DNA of 64,000 nucleotides from CAUZIR01 sp965250195 (GTDB taxonomy: Bacteria; Chloroflexota; Dehalococcoidia; Lucifugimonadales; UBA2962). The notes below the pieces were generated by a model. It saw only the letters and a list, made by a program, of their open reading frames with translations. It was not told where the DNA came from and made no database searches. A program made the position numbers and the translations under genes. Below are positions 8,628-16,402 of the stretch, in pieces (position 1 is the stretch's first letter; each line of letters starts with the position of its first letter). The stretch is taken from contig OZ252295.1 of NCBI GenBank assembly GCA_965250195.1, positions 1 to 64,000 on the forward strand, read 5' to 3'.

Positions 8628-9080
8628 ATGCCGTTTGTCTTCCGATTCATGCAGACGGGATGGTCCGCCGTCGTACTGGGGGCGCTGGCTCTCGGCTGGG
8701 CCGTCCTGACTTTCTACTTGCTGACTGCCTCGGAACCGCCCGGCTCCGGACTGGGCTCGGGCGAGGGGTCACTGCCACAGTGGGTGCTGCCGACGCTGGG
8801 GCACTTCGGGCTGTTCGCGGGGCTGTCGGTGCTCCTTTTTTCGCCCGTTCTGGCGTCCTCGTTCCCGATGTTTGGTCCGCTGACTCGCCGACCGTTTCTG
8901 GCCGCGACGGTAGTCGTGCTGGTAGCGGCGGTTTACGGGGGCGGGCTGGAGCTGTACCAGGCGACCCTGCCCGCCCGCTATGCGACGTGGGAGGACGGGA
9001 TGGTCAATTTCGCGGGGGCCGCCGCCGGTGTAGTGTTCGTATTACTCGCCACAAGATTGAGCCGAACAAGGGGTAAATGA
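8628..9080 (+). CDS. VanZ-like small membrane protein
   Basis: A 150-residue protein with four predicted transmembrane helices. The family pattern is present: an L-GHFGLFAGLSVLLF helix (cf. KxxHFxxFxxLG) and GGLELYQATLPARYATWEDGMVNFAGAAAG (cf. ExxQ...R.....D...N..G...G). VanZ-like proteins are common; VanZ itself gives low-level teicoplanin resistance but most members have no known role. The stop codon overlaps the ATG of the F420/PPOX gene (ATGA), so the two are coupled. Confidence 0.75.
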   Translation: MPFVFRFMQTGWSAVVLGALALGWAVLTFYLLTASEPPGSGLGSGEGSLPQWVLPTLGHFGLFAGLSVLLFSPVLASSFPMFGPLTRRPFLAATVVVLVAAVYGGGLELYQATLPARYATWEDGMVNFAGAAAGVVFVLLATRLSRTRGK

Positions 9081-9496
9081 TGCTCACAGATGCCGCAAAG
9101 CAGTTCGCAGAAGAAAACGACAAGGCCGTCCTGACCACGTTTCGAGGCAGCGGGGCCGCTCAGATGAGCATCATCCAATGCACGCCTTTCGGGGACGGGG
9201 TCGCGTTCACCACGCCCGAGGACCGGGCCAAGTACAAGAACCTTGTGCGCGACCCGCGCTGCTCATTACTGATCTCTCAGGAGAACTGGTGGGGCTACAT
9301 CGTGCTGGAAGGGAAAGCCAGAATCGACACGGTCGATACTCTCGGTAAACAGGCGTTTCTCGACGCCTGCCGGACAGTCTACCGTCAGATATCGGGAGAT
9401 CACCCGGACTGGGACGAGTACGACCAAGCAATGCTCGATGAGAACCGGTCCGTCGTAACAGTCGTGCCGGAGCGCGTCTACGGAACCACGATCTAG
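9077..9496 (+). CDS. PPOX-class F420/FMN-dependent oxidoreductase
   Basis: A 139-residue split beta-barrel flavin-binding protein of the pyridoxamine-5'-phosphate oxidase-like superfamily. Typical features are KAVLTTFRGSGAAQMSIIQ near the N-terminus, VAFTTPEDRAKYKNLVRDPRCSLLI (the K-x-K-N-L-x-x-x-P-x-x-x-L cofactor strand) and YIVLEGKARI. This pattern resembles the short F420-dependent reductase group of Actinobacteria and Chloroflexota; FMN or heme binding is also possible. It overlaps the upstream VanZ-like stop by 4 bp and meets the convergent RibD-like gene with a 4-bp overlap. Confidence 0.82.
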   Translation: MMLTDAAKQFAEENDKAVLTTFRGSGAAQMSIIQCTPFGDGVAFTTPEDRAKYKNLVRDPRCSLLISQENWWGYIVLEGKARIDTVDTLGKQAFLDACRTVYRQISGDHPDWDEYDQAMLDENRSVVTVVPERVYGTTI

Positions 9497-10011
9497 CGGC
9501 GGGGCATTCGCCATTGGACGAGGCCGAAGTCGTAGGCCTCACAACTCACCGTCTGGAACCCACGCGTGTTGGCATTGGGTCCGAACGGTGGAATACCCGT
9601 CCCGAGCACAATCGGGAACGAGGTCAGGATGATCTCATCGACCAGGCCCTCGTTCAGCATGATCGTGTTGATCTGGCCCCCGCCGACCAGCCAGACGTCC
9701 CGGCCCGGTCCCTCGAGTAGCGAGCTTGTGAAACCCGCGACGTCTTCGTTAACGAACTTCACGTGCGGCTCGTCCTCACGTTCGGCGCGGGTGAAGACGT
9801 AGTTGGTCTTGTCTGGGTACGGGAACTCGTCGGCCGTTAAGACGACCCGGTATGTCTCCATGCCCATGAGCGTGGTGTCGATGGAGTCGTAGAACTCCCC
9901 ATAGCCATAGTCCTCGGCGGTGCCAGCCTCGTCGAGCCAGGCCATGTCCCCGTTGGGGCCGGCGATAAATCCGTCCACACTCGCCGCGATGTACAGCTTC
10001 AGCTTCCTCAC
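9493..10011 (-). CDS. Dihydrofolate-reductase-like (RibD C-terminal) protein
   Basis: A 172-residue NADPH-binding fold of the RibD C-terminal/YyaP type. Markers are KLYIAASVDGFIAGPNGDMAWL at the N-terminus, DTTLMGMETYRVVL, YVFTR, DVWLVGGGQI and IVLGTGIPPF at the C-terminus. Such proteins are usually annotated as dihydrofolate reductase family, but most have unproven substrates. The reading frame extends to a TTG at 10038. I prefer GTG 10011 because gagg lies 8 bp upstream and the conserved KLKLYIAAS block follows at once. Confidence 0.8.
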   Translation of the reverse strand: MRKLKLYIAASVDGFIAGPNGDMAWLDEAGTAEDYGYGEFYDSIDTTLMGMETYRVVLTADEFPYPDKTNYVFTRAEREDEPHVKFVNEDVAGFTSSLLEGPGRDVWLVGGGQINTIMLNEGLVDEIILTSFPIVLGTGIPPFGPNANTRGFQTVSCEAYDFGLVQWRMPRR

Positions 10012-10098
10012 AGGCTTCGCCTCACTCTCCGGCCACAATACCCGTTACGGTACTCCGCTACACTACCGTGCGACCTTGAGATGACCTAGGAGCGGCCG

Positions 10099-11055
10099 AT
10101 GACTGAACGTGGACGTATCCCCACCGAGGACGAGGTCCTGGGGTGGATGGACAGCCTGAGCAACTGGGGGCGCTGGGGCCCGGACGATGAGATGGGGGCT
10201 CTTAACCTCATCACTCCCGAGCGCGTGCGCGAGGCCACGGCCCTGGTGCAAGAGGGCGTCTCCGTCACCTGCTCGCGGCCACTGGACACCAATAACGACG
10301 CCGAGGTATACCGGCCCACGGTGCGACTGATGCTGGAGAGCGGCGAGGGCTGGGGCCACCACGAAAAGCACACGGACTTCAAGATTCAGGCCGCTCTCGA
10401 GTATGTCTCAATGGTGTACCACGGCTATCACGTCACGCACTTGGATTCGACGGCTCACTTTTTCTAGAACGGTCAGATGTATAACGGGCGGCCGTCGTCG
10501 CTGGTGTCGACGAATCACGGGGCGACGGTGTGCTCTATCGACAACGCGCGCGACGGGATCGTCGGCCGGGGGGTTCTGGTGGACGTGCCGCTGGTGCGGG
10601 GCGTGGACTGGCTGGACCGCCACGAAGGGGTGATGCCCGAGGACATTGAGGCGGCGGAGGAGCGGTGCGGCTTTAAGATCGGGCCAGGCGATATCTTGTT
10701 GATCCGTACGGGCCAGCTGAAGCGCACGCGAACCGAGGGGCCGTTCAATCCCGCCGTCGATGGCTCGACGGCCTGCCAGGCCGCCTGCCTGCCCCTGATG
10801 AGAGAACGGGACATCGCCGTGCTCGGCACCGATACGTCGAACGACATGATGCCCGCGCCGTATCCCAGAGTCACAAACCCGATCCATCAAGTCGCGCTGA
10901 TCCGCATGGGAGTGTGGATTCTAGACAACGCCAATCTCGAAGAATTGGCCATCGCCTACGCCGAGCGGAACCGGTGGGAGTTCATGCTCAGCATGGGGCC
11001 GCTGCGGATCGTCGGCGGTACAGGCTGCCCGGTGAACCCGATCGCAATATTTTGA
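10099..11055 (+). pseudogene. Cyclase-family (kynurenine-formamidase-like) gene split by an in-frame TAG
   Basis: Residues 1-122 (10099-10464) and 124 onward (10468-11055) are in the same frame and together make a full-length, roughly 318-residue cyclase-family metal hydrolase. The only break is TAG at 10465-10467. It falls right after the metal-binding segment YHVTHLDSTAHFF, before NGQMYNG. In family members I recall HFFWDGKMYNG here, so the amber codon replaces a Trp (TGG to TAG, one base). Both halves look well conserved, with no other frameshift, so the lesion is recent, or a sequencing or assembly error. An internal ATG at 10477 could start a 192-residue fragment lacking the first metal-site His residues. 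TAG is an ordinary stop elsewhere in the window, so recoding is unlikely. Confidence 0.8.
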
Positions 11056-11155
11056 CCAGGCCTCCATTGACGGGAATCCGCCCTCAGGGCCTCGGCGTAT
11101 GGCTAACATGGCCGGACACGACCGGTCTCCCCTTAACCAGAAAGGTCCGCAAAAA

Positions 11156-12535
11156 ATGCGCCGACACCTGACGAAATTGCTGTTTGCGAGTGTGTTCGTC
11201 GTGCTCAGCGCCGCCGCTGCCTGCGGAGGAACGGACGACGATTCGCCATCGACCACCGGCTCCGATGCCGAGACTACCGGCTCGGCATCGGATGAGGGCA
11301 TCCAACTCTCAGAGAGTGTCCAGATCGAGGTGGATACCGAAGACGATGTGACCGGCGACATCTTCGAGGTCGATATCGCCAACTTCCAGCACCAATCGAT
11401 CACGGTGGAACTCGGTTCGACCGTCAAGTGGACCAATGATGACCAGGCACCCCATACCGTGACGTCCGGCAAGCCGGGCGACCAGAGCGACCTTTTCGAC
11501 ACCCGCAACCTTGGCAATAAGGGGATGTTCTCGTTCACGTTCGACCAGGAGGGCGAGTTCCCCTACTTCTGTCGCATTCACCCGACTATGACCGCCACGA
11601 TCACGGTGGTCTCTGACCTGTCGAGCATCGACATCGACGTGATGGACAAGGACGACGACGCCGTGGCCATGGAAGAGGACGGCGACGTCATGGTCTCCGA
11701 CGACGATGCGATGGCGATGGCCGTCCCCGACGGCGACTTGATGGATAAGGACGATGACGTCATGGCTATGGAGGAAGACGGCGACGTCATGGTCTCCGAC
11801 GACGATGCGATGGCGATGGCCGTCCCCGACGGCGATTTGATGGTCGCCGAACAGGTGGTCGCCTCGGAGATCGTGGGCAACAAGCTACAGGACTTAACGA
11901 TTGAGGTCGGCACGGCCGTCGAGTGGAAGAACGACGACCAGATCGGCCATACATCGACCTTCGGGGTGCCAGGTAAACCGGACGCCGGCAGCATATGGGA
12001 CAGCGGCATCCTGATTCTGGATAAGACGTTTACCCACACGTTCGGTGAGGAGGGCGAGTTCGTCTACTTCTGCCGCGTCCACCCCAGTTCTATGAGGGCC
12101 ACGATTACGGTGGTGGCCGCCAATGCGGCGACGGACACGACTACAGACGACGCTGCGGGCGTGATCGAGGACACGGCCACCGGCGACTCCGGCGGCGACG
12201 GCGAGACGGTCAAGGTGACCGAGGAGGTCGCCATCGAAATTCAGGCCGCCGCAGAGCCCGAGCCGGTGACGGTCAGTGTCGACATCATTAACTTCCAGCA
12301 CCAAGACCTGACGATAGAGGTGGGCACGACGGTCACCTGGACCAACCGGGACCCGGTCGCTCACACAACCACTTCCGGGGCCCCGGCGTCGCCCAACGTC
12401 CTTTGGGACAGTGGACTGCTCAGCAGCGGCGCCACTTTCTCGCACACATTTGACGAGACCGGGGAGTTCGAATTCTTTTGCATCCCCCACAACAGCTTCA
12501 TGAAGGCCACAGTCACCGTCATGGATAGCTCTTAA
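11156..12535 (+). CDS. Lipoprotein with three cupredoxin (plastocyanin-like) domains
   Basis: A 459-residue exported blue-copper-like protein. An N-terminal signal with lipobox (LSAAAAC) predicts membrane anchoring outside the cell. Three repeats of about 90 residues each keep the type-1 copper ligand set: a His in HTVTSG / HTSTFG / HTTTSG and the C-x-x-H-x(3-4)-M loop (FCRIHPTM, FCRVHPSSM, FCIPHNSFM). Between domains 1 and 2 lies a Met/Asp/Glu-rich linker built of two nearly identical 33-residue units. Probably periplasmic or cell-surface electron transfer or copper binding. The ATG at 11156 is chosen because the signal peptide begins there, although the frame is open from 11099. Confidence 0.88.
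   Translation: MRRHLTKLLFASVFVVLSAAAACGGTDDDSPSTTGSDAETTGSASDEGIQLSESVQIEVDTEDDVTGDIFEVDIANFQHQSITVELGSTVKWTNDDQAPHTVTSGKPGDQSDLFDTRNLGNKGMFSFTFDQEGEFPYFCRIHPTMTATITVVSDLSSIDIDVMDKDDDAVAMEEDGDVMVSDDDAMAMAVPDGDLMDKDDDVMAMEEDGDVMVSDDDAMAMAVPDGDLMVAEQVVASEIVGNKLQDLTIEVGTAVEWKNDDQIGHTSTFGVPGKPDAGSIWDSGILILDKTFTHTFGEEGEFVYFCRVHPSSMRATITVVAANAATDTTTDDAAGVIEDTATGDSGGDGETVKVTEEVAIEIQAAAEPEPVTVSVDIINFQHQDLTIEVGTTVTWTNRDPVAHTTTSGAPASPNVLWDSGLLSSGATFSHTFDETGEFEFFCIPHNSFMKATVTVMDSS
11640..11843 (+). repeat. Two tandem ~99-bp units inside the cupredoxin gene
   Basis: Two adjacent units, about 11640-11741 and 11742-11843, each encode DKDDD..AMEEDGDVMVSDD followed by DAMAMAVPDGDLM. The second halves are almost identical at DNA level and differ mainly at silent positions, which points to a recent in-frame duplication. 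The encoded linker is unusually rich in Met, Asp and Glu and has no aromatic residues. Confidence 0.85.
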
Positions 12536-12608
12536 GCTCCGCTCGCCCGGGGCTCGCTCGTCAGGACTTCTTCGGCTTATCGCCTCATCACATTGGCAAA
12601 CTATGGCC
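12536..12608 (-). repeat. Dispersed intergenic repeat, copy E
   Basis: Read on the minus strand, this holds TTTGCCAATGTGATGAGGC, then GCCGAAGAAGTCCTGACGAG, then a GCGAGCCCCGGGCGAGCGG tail. It fills most of the spacer between the convergent cupredoxin and SDR genes. It is most like copy C (61201-61253) in its first 45 bases and copy D (40262-40313) in its tail. Confidence 0.7.
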
Positions 12609-12623
12609 GTCTTGGCTGCCGCT

Positions 12624-13373
12624 TCATTGGGCGGTGAGGCCGCCGTCTACGACGAGGTGTGAGCCGGTGACGTACGACGAGGCGTCGGAGGCCAGATACA
12701 GGGCAGCGTAGGCGATCTCAGACGGCGCGGCCTGCCTGCCCAGCGGAACCCTCGCGACCGAGGCCTCCCTGCCCTGAACGGTGCCGAGGTTTTCGGCGAT
12801 CATCTCGGTGTCCACCGGACCCGGGACCAGCGTGTTGGCACGGATGCCGTCTGCGGCGTGCTGTATGGCTGTGTGCCGACTGAGTGACAGGAGCGCGCCT
12901 TTGGACGCACCGTAGGCGCTGCTCCTCTTGCTGCCGACAAGAGCCGTCGTTGACGCCACGTTGACGATGGACCCCCCGCCCCTGCTGCGCATAGAGGGGA
13001 TAACGGCTCTGGTACCGAGAAACGCCCCGTCCAGGTTGACTGCCATTACGCGCTGCCAGGTCGCCGGGTCGGTGTGCTCGATGGGCTCGGTCTGGTATAG
13101 CCCGGCGTTGTTGACGAGCACGTCGATACCCCCGAAACGGTCGACGGAAGCCCGCACTGCCGCCTCCCAGTCGGTCTCGACGGCCACATCGAGCCGCACG
13201 AACAGGGCCGAGCCTCCCCCATTGGCGATTTCGGAAGCAACACTTTCGCCTCGCTCTTCGACGATGTCCGCTACGACGACGCGGGCGCGTTCACCGGCGA
13301 ACAGCCGTGCCTGTGCGGAGCCGATTTCGCCGCCGCCTCCGGTGATGATGGCTACTTTGTCGAGCAGCCTCAT
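12624..13373 (-). CDS. Short-chain dehydrogenase/reductase (third of a tandem set)
   Basis: A 249-residue classical SDR: cofactor motif TGGGGEIGSA (residues 12-21), D-loop VVADIVEER, NNAG, a catalytic Ser in NVAST, Tyr-x3-Lys in YGASKG, and the C-terminal VVDGGLTAQ. The start codon overlaps the stop of the upstream SDR (13370) by 4 bp, so it is translationally coupled to it. The Asp after the second strand favours NAD(H). The substrate is unknown. It is one of three related SDRs lying head to tail on the minus strand, all ending in VVDGG/VIDGG-x-TAQ, which suggests local gene duplication. Confidence 0.9.
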   Translation of the reverse strand: MRLLDKVAIITGGGGEIGSAQARLFAGERARVVVADIVEERGESVASEIANGGGSALFVRLDVAVETDWEAAVRASVDRFGGIDVLVNNAGLYQTEPIEHTDPATWQRVMAVNLDGAFLGTRAVIPSMRSRGGGSIVNVASTTALVGSKRSSAYGASKGALLSLSRHTAIQHAADGIRANTLVPGPVDTEMIAENLGTVQGREASVARVPLGRQAAPSEIAYAALYLASDASSYVTGSHLVVDGGLTAQ

Positions 13374-14119
13374 TGGGCGGTGAAGCCTCCGTCCACCACC
13401 ATCTCGGAGCCGGTGGTGTACGACGAGTCGTCTGAAGCGAGGAAGAGCACCATCCTGGCAACCTCTTCCGAGGTGCCCATCCTCCTCATCGGTACTCTCG
13501 ACAACACCAGTGGGCCCAACTCCGGGTCCTGCATGATGTGGTCGATCATCTGCGTGTCGATAAGACCCGGGTGCACGGAGTTGACCCGGATGCCGTCCGC
13601 GGCGTAGTGAAGCGCCGAGCTCTTGGTGAACAGCCTCACGGCGCCCTTGGACGCGGTGTACGCGCCTTCGAGGGTGTTGCCGACGAGGCCCGCGGTGCTG
13701 GAGATGTTTACGATGGAGCCGCCCCTAGCGCGTCGCATGGACGGCACCACGGACTTGGTGCCGAGAAAGACTCCCCGGGCGTTGATGGCCATGATGTCGT
13801 CCCAGTCCTCAACGGTGGTCTCGTGTATGAGCGTGGTCCTGAAAACGCCCGCGTTGTTGATGAGGATTCCCACCAGGCCGAAGCGCTCCTCCGCCGCGGC
13901 GATCAGCTCAACCCAGTCGCTCTCTTGCGTTACGTCGAGCTTTCGGAACAGGGCGTGTCCGCCCGATGCCTCGATATCGCGGGCAACGCTTTCGCCTTCG
14001 GCCACGGTGATGTCACCGAGGACGACGCTCGCGCCCTCGGCTGCGAACATCCGCGCCTCGGTGGCTCCCATCGCGCCCGCAGCGCCGCTGATGACGGCGA
14101 CTTTTCCTTTGAGTTTCAT
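13370..14119 (-). CDS. Short-chain dehydrogenase/reductase (second of a tandem set)
   Basis: A 249-residue classical SDR with SGAAGAMGATEA as the glycine motif, VLGDITV (acidic residue suggesting NAD), NNAGV, NISSTAG (Ser) and YTASKG (Tyr-Lys) and a C-terminal VVDGGFTAQ. A good ribosome site (ctgaggagcgatgat) precedes the ATG. It is followed by a coupled paralogue (4-bp overlap) and preceded by another paralogue 85 bp upstream. The substrate cannot be inferred. Homologues are often annotated as 3-oxoacyl-ACP reductase or as alcohol/steroid dehydrogenase. Confidence 0.9.
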   Translation of the reverse strand: MKLKGKVAVISGAAGAMGATEARMFAAEGASVVLGDITVAEGESVARDIEASGGHALFRKLDVTQESDWVELIAAAEERFGLVGILINNAGVFRTTLIHETTVEDWDDIMAINARGVFLGTKSVVPSMRRARGGSIVNISSTAGLVGNTLEGAYTASKGAVRLFTKSSALHYAADGIRVNSVHPGLIDTQMIDHIMQDPELGPLVLSRVPMRRMGTSEEVARMVLFLASDDSSYTTGSEMVVDGGFTAQ

Positions 14120-14204
14120 ATCATCGCTCCTCAGCGCGGTCCAAAATTATTTGATCGAAAAGCAAGATTACTATGCCCTGGCCCCAGCCCGGCGTACTAG
14201 GGGA

Positions 14205-14993
14205 TTATTGGGCCGTCCAACCGCCGTCTATGACCAGCTCGGACCCGGTCATGTATGACGACTCGTCGGAGGCGAGGAAGAGCACTCCGTACGCTATCTC
14301 CTCGGGGGTGGCCATCCGACCCATGGGGTGCTCGGTGTCGAATCGGGCGAGGTGTGTCGGGGTGTACGTTTCGTGCAGCATGGGCGTGTCAACCGGGCCG
14401 GGGAACACGGTGTTGACCCGGATGCCGTCGGGGGCGAGTTGGATGGCAGCCGACCGCGCCAGGCTGCGGATGGCGCCTTTCGAGGCGTGGTAGGCGGCGC
14501 CCATCTTGCCAGCTGTCATGGCCGAGACCGACGCCACGTTGACGATGGAGCCTCCCCTGTTTCGTCGCATCGCGGGGACGGCCCACTTGATGCCGAGGAA
14601 CGGCCCGGCGGCGTTTACAGCCATCATCCGGTCCCATATCTCCACGGTCGTGTTTTCGATGGTCTCTGGAGACAGGACGCCCGCATTGTTGACTAGGATG
14701 TCGAGAGCGCCGAAGGTCGAGTCGGCGAGGTCCATCGCCCGCTCCCAGTCGCCTTCACTGGCTACGTCTAGTGGGCAAAACATGGCCGTGCCGTCGCCGT
14801 GCTCCCGGTTGATACATCCGACGACCGCTTGCCCGTCGTCCACGAGCATGTCGCAAGCCACGACCCTCGCGCCCTGGCGAGCAAACATGGCCGCCTCGAC
14901 CGCGCCCTGGCCTCTCGCCGATCCGGTGATCAAAGCGATTTTTCCGGCCAAACGCCCCGGTGATGAGCCACGTTGGGAATCCACGCTGGTCAT
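14205..14993 (-). CDS. Short-chain dehydrogenase/reductase (first of a tandem set)
   Basis: A 262-residue classical SDR with an N-terminal Ser/Arg-rich extension of about 13 residues before the core. Motifs are TGSARGQGAVEA, VVACDMLV, NNAGV, NVASVSA (Ser), YHASKG (Tyr-Lys), VFPGPVDTPM and VIDGGWTAQ. It leads the three-SDR minus-strand group. Its upstream side faces the SOS-box promoter of the gene at 15132 across a 138-bp spacer, so one control region may serve both directions. Reaction and substrate are unknown. Confidence 0.9.
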   Translation of the reverse strand: MTSVDSQRGSSPGRLAGKIALITGSARGQGAVEAAMFARQGARVVACDMLVDDGQAVVGCINREHGDGTAMFCPLDVASEGDWERAMDLADSTFGALDILVNNAGVLSPETIENTTVEIWDRMMAVNAAGPFLGIKWAVPAMRRNRGGSIVNVASVSAMTAGKMGAAYHASKGAIRSLARSAAIQLAPDGIRVNTVFPGPVDTPMLHETYTPTHLARFDTEHPMGRMATPEEIAYGVLFLASDESSYMTGSELVIDGGWTAQ

Positions 14994-15067
14994 GCTACAG
15001 CGGGGTATTGGGGCGCATCAATGTTCGGTCATCCATCATCTGAATAGACAGTATCCAAGAAAACATG

Positions 15068-15097
15068 TTGACGCGAACGTGTGTTCTGTTCTAAACT
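15068..15097 (+). promoter_or_regulatory. Promoter with embedded LexA-type SOS box
   Basis: A -35 TTGACG (15068-15073) and -10 TAAACT (15092-15097) are separated by 18 bp. Between them lies CGAACGTGTGTTCT, whose core GAAC-N4-GTTC (15075-15086) matches the palindrome bound by Gram-positive/actinobacterial-type LexA. Occupancy would block RNA polymerase. The promoter points to the small gene at 15132. Confidence 0.6.
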
Positions 15098-15131
15098 TGT
15101 TCTAAAGGCGATGGGTGATTAGGAGGTCGGG

Positions 15132-15404
15132 ATGACCGACACAGGATCTGTAAGCCAGTTGGAGATGCCGGGGATGCCGGACGCGGCCTATGCCGATGTC
15201 GGCCCGGCCGATGTGGCGCCAGGACAAGAGGTGCTCTATCTGGGCAGGGTCAACGGTGGTCCTAGGTATGGCTCCCGAGGCGTCGTCCGCGAGGTTCGCG
15301 GCCGCAAGGCGATCGTGGAGATCGGTCGAGTCAAACGGGGCCGTCCGAACGACGTCTGGCACATCCCCTACTACTTCCTGGCGGTCCCCAGCCGAGCCGC
15401 CTAG
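15132..15404 (+). CDS. Small protein of unknown function behind an SOS-type promoter
   Basis: I do not recognise this 90-residue protein. It has a flexible acidic N-terminus (to about residue 28), then a compact basic region with PGQEVLYLGRVNGGPRYGSRG, VVREVRGRKAIVEIGRVKRG and VWHIPYYFLAVP. The alternation of short strands with Gly and basic residues suggests a small SH3/KOW-like barrel that could bind nucleic acid; this is inference. A strong ribosome site (taggaggtcggg) precedes the ATG, and an excellent promoter with a LexA-like box sits about 35-65 bp upstream. It is monocistronic: the next gene is convergent 15 bp away. Confidence 0.75.
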   Translation: MTDTGSVSQLEMPGMPDAAYADVGPADVAPGQEVLYLGRVNGGPRYGSRGVVREVRGRKAIVEIGRVKRGRPNDVWHIPYYFLAVPSRAA

Positions 15405-15419
15405 GCATTGCACGCTGGC

Positions 15420-16316
15420 CTACTCTCCCTGGCTACGCTGGGTCCTGAGGAACTCCTCTAGCTCGGCTACCATGGCGTCCGAACTGGGCATCTGACCGCC
15501 GGGCCGCTCTGACGGAGACTCCGAGTCGTATCGCCGCTCCAACATTTTCACGTACTGGACGATTTCCTCGTCCGCCGAGATGGCCCGCTCGACCTCCCGC
15601 TGCCAAACTACCCCCGCCTCCAGCAGTTCGTTAAGCTCGTCGTCCATCAGCATGGTCGGGTCGAGCACGTCCCTGAGCGCGGAGAGCAGCCCGTGCGTGG
15701 CCTTCGGATTTGGGGATGTCGTCACGTAGTGTGGCGAGTGCGCCCACAGGCTCAGGTACGGGATGTCTCGCTTCTCGCAAGCATCCATGAGAGCGGTGTG
15801 GATGCCCGCCGGACCCTCGTAGCCCGACTCCAATATGCCCAATTCCCCCAATGTACTGAGGTACCGGGCATCTGTGGCGACGCCGGTGATTCGGGTCTCG
15901 CGGGAATGGGGGACGGCGTCCATGAGCGCCCCCAGCGTGACGACCGTCTCGACCCCCATGCGGTTCGCCTCCGATAGGAGGATGTCGATGTAGGACCGCC
16001 ACTTGAGGTTGGGCTCGGTCCCGGCGAACAGCAGCATGTGCGGCTCGCGCCGAGCCGGGTCCGAGTAGGAGAATCCGTTTTCCGGCCAGGAAATGTTCCG
16101 CCTACCCGCATCATCCAAGGCCGTGTGAGGGCGAACCTCGGTCAGGACGAAGTACGGATCTGGGTCGATGTTCGCAAAATCTGTGGCCCCGGTCAGACGG
16201 GTCAGGTACTTGATGGCGGTGGTCGAAACCTGGGCCGCGTCGGGCCATCCAGCGAAGGCCGCCACAAGGTAACGCGCCTCATGCTGCGGCCGCTCGTGGA
16301 CTGTAAGACCCTCCAT
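15420..16316 (-). CDS. PAC2-family protein (proteasome assembly chaperone fold)
   Basis: A 298-residue PAC2-family protein. Family features are LVAAFAGWPDAAQVSTTAIKYL near the N-terminus, RPHTALDDAGRR, LLFAGTEPNLKWRSYID, TLGALMDAVPHSRET, and SLWAHSPHYVTTSPNPKAT. In Actinobacteria and Chloroflexota such proteins occur without a proven role; the name comes from the eukaryotic proteasome assembly factor fold. The frame is open 50 codons further, but ATG 16316 places the conserved start MEGLTVHERP at a sensible position and leaves an 86-bp divergent spacer to the LLM gene. Confidence 0.85.
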   Translation of the reverse strand: MEGLTVHERPQHEARYLVAAFAGWPDAAQVSTTAIKYLTRLTGATDFANIDPDPYFVLTEVRPHTALDDAGRRNISWPENGFSYSDPARREPHMLLFAGTEPNLKWRSYIDILLSEANRMGVETVVTLGALMDAVPHSRETRITGVATDARYLSTLGELGILESGYEGPAGIHTALMDACEKRDIPYLSLWAHSPHYVTTSPNPKATHGLLSALRDVLDPTMLMDDELNELLEAGVVWQREVERAISADEEIVQYVKMLERRYDSESPSERPGGQMPSSDAMVAELEEFLRTQRSQGE

Positions 16317-16402
16317 GACCCCAAGATAGCACAGGGGCGGACCGGGACGTAAAGCTGCTCGAAACACGATACCATAGGCTGCGAATTCGAGGAGAAAACT
16401 AT

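Noticed and set aside
10477..11055. Separate gene starting at the ATG after the amber codon
   Set aside because: It would lack the N-terminal part and the first metal-binding segment of the cyclase fold; reported instead as the second part of one broken gene.
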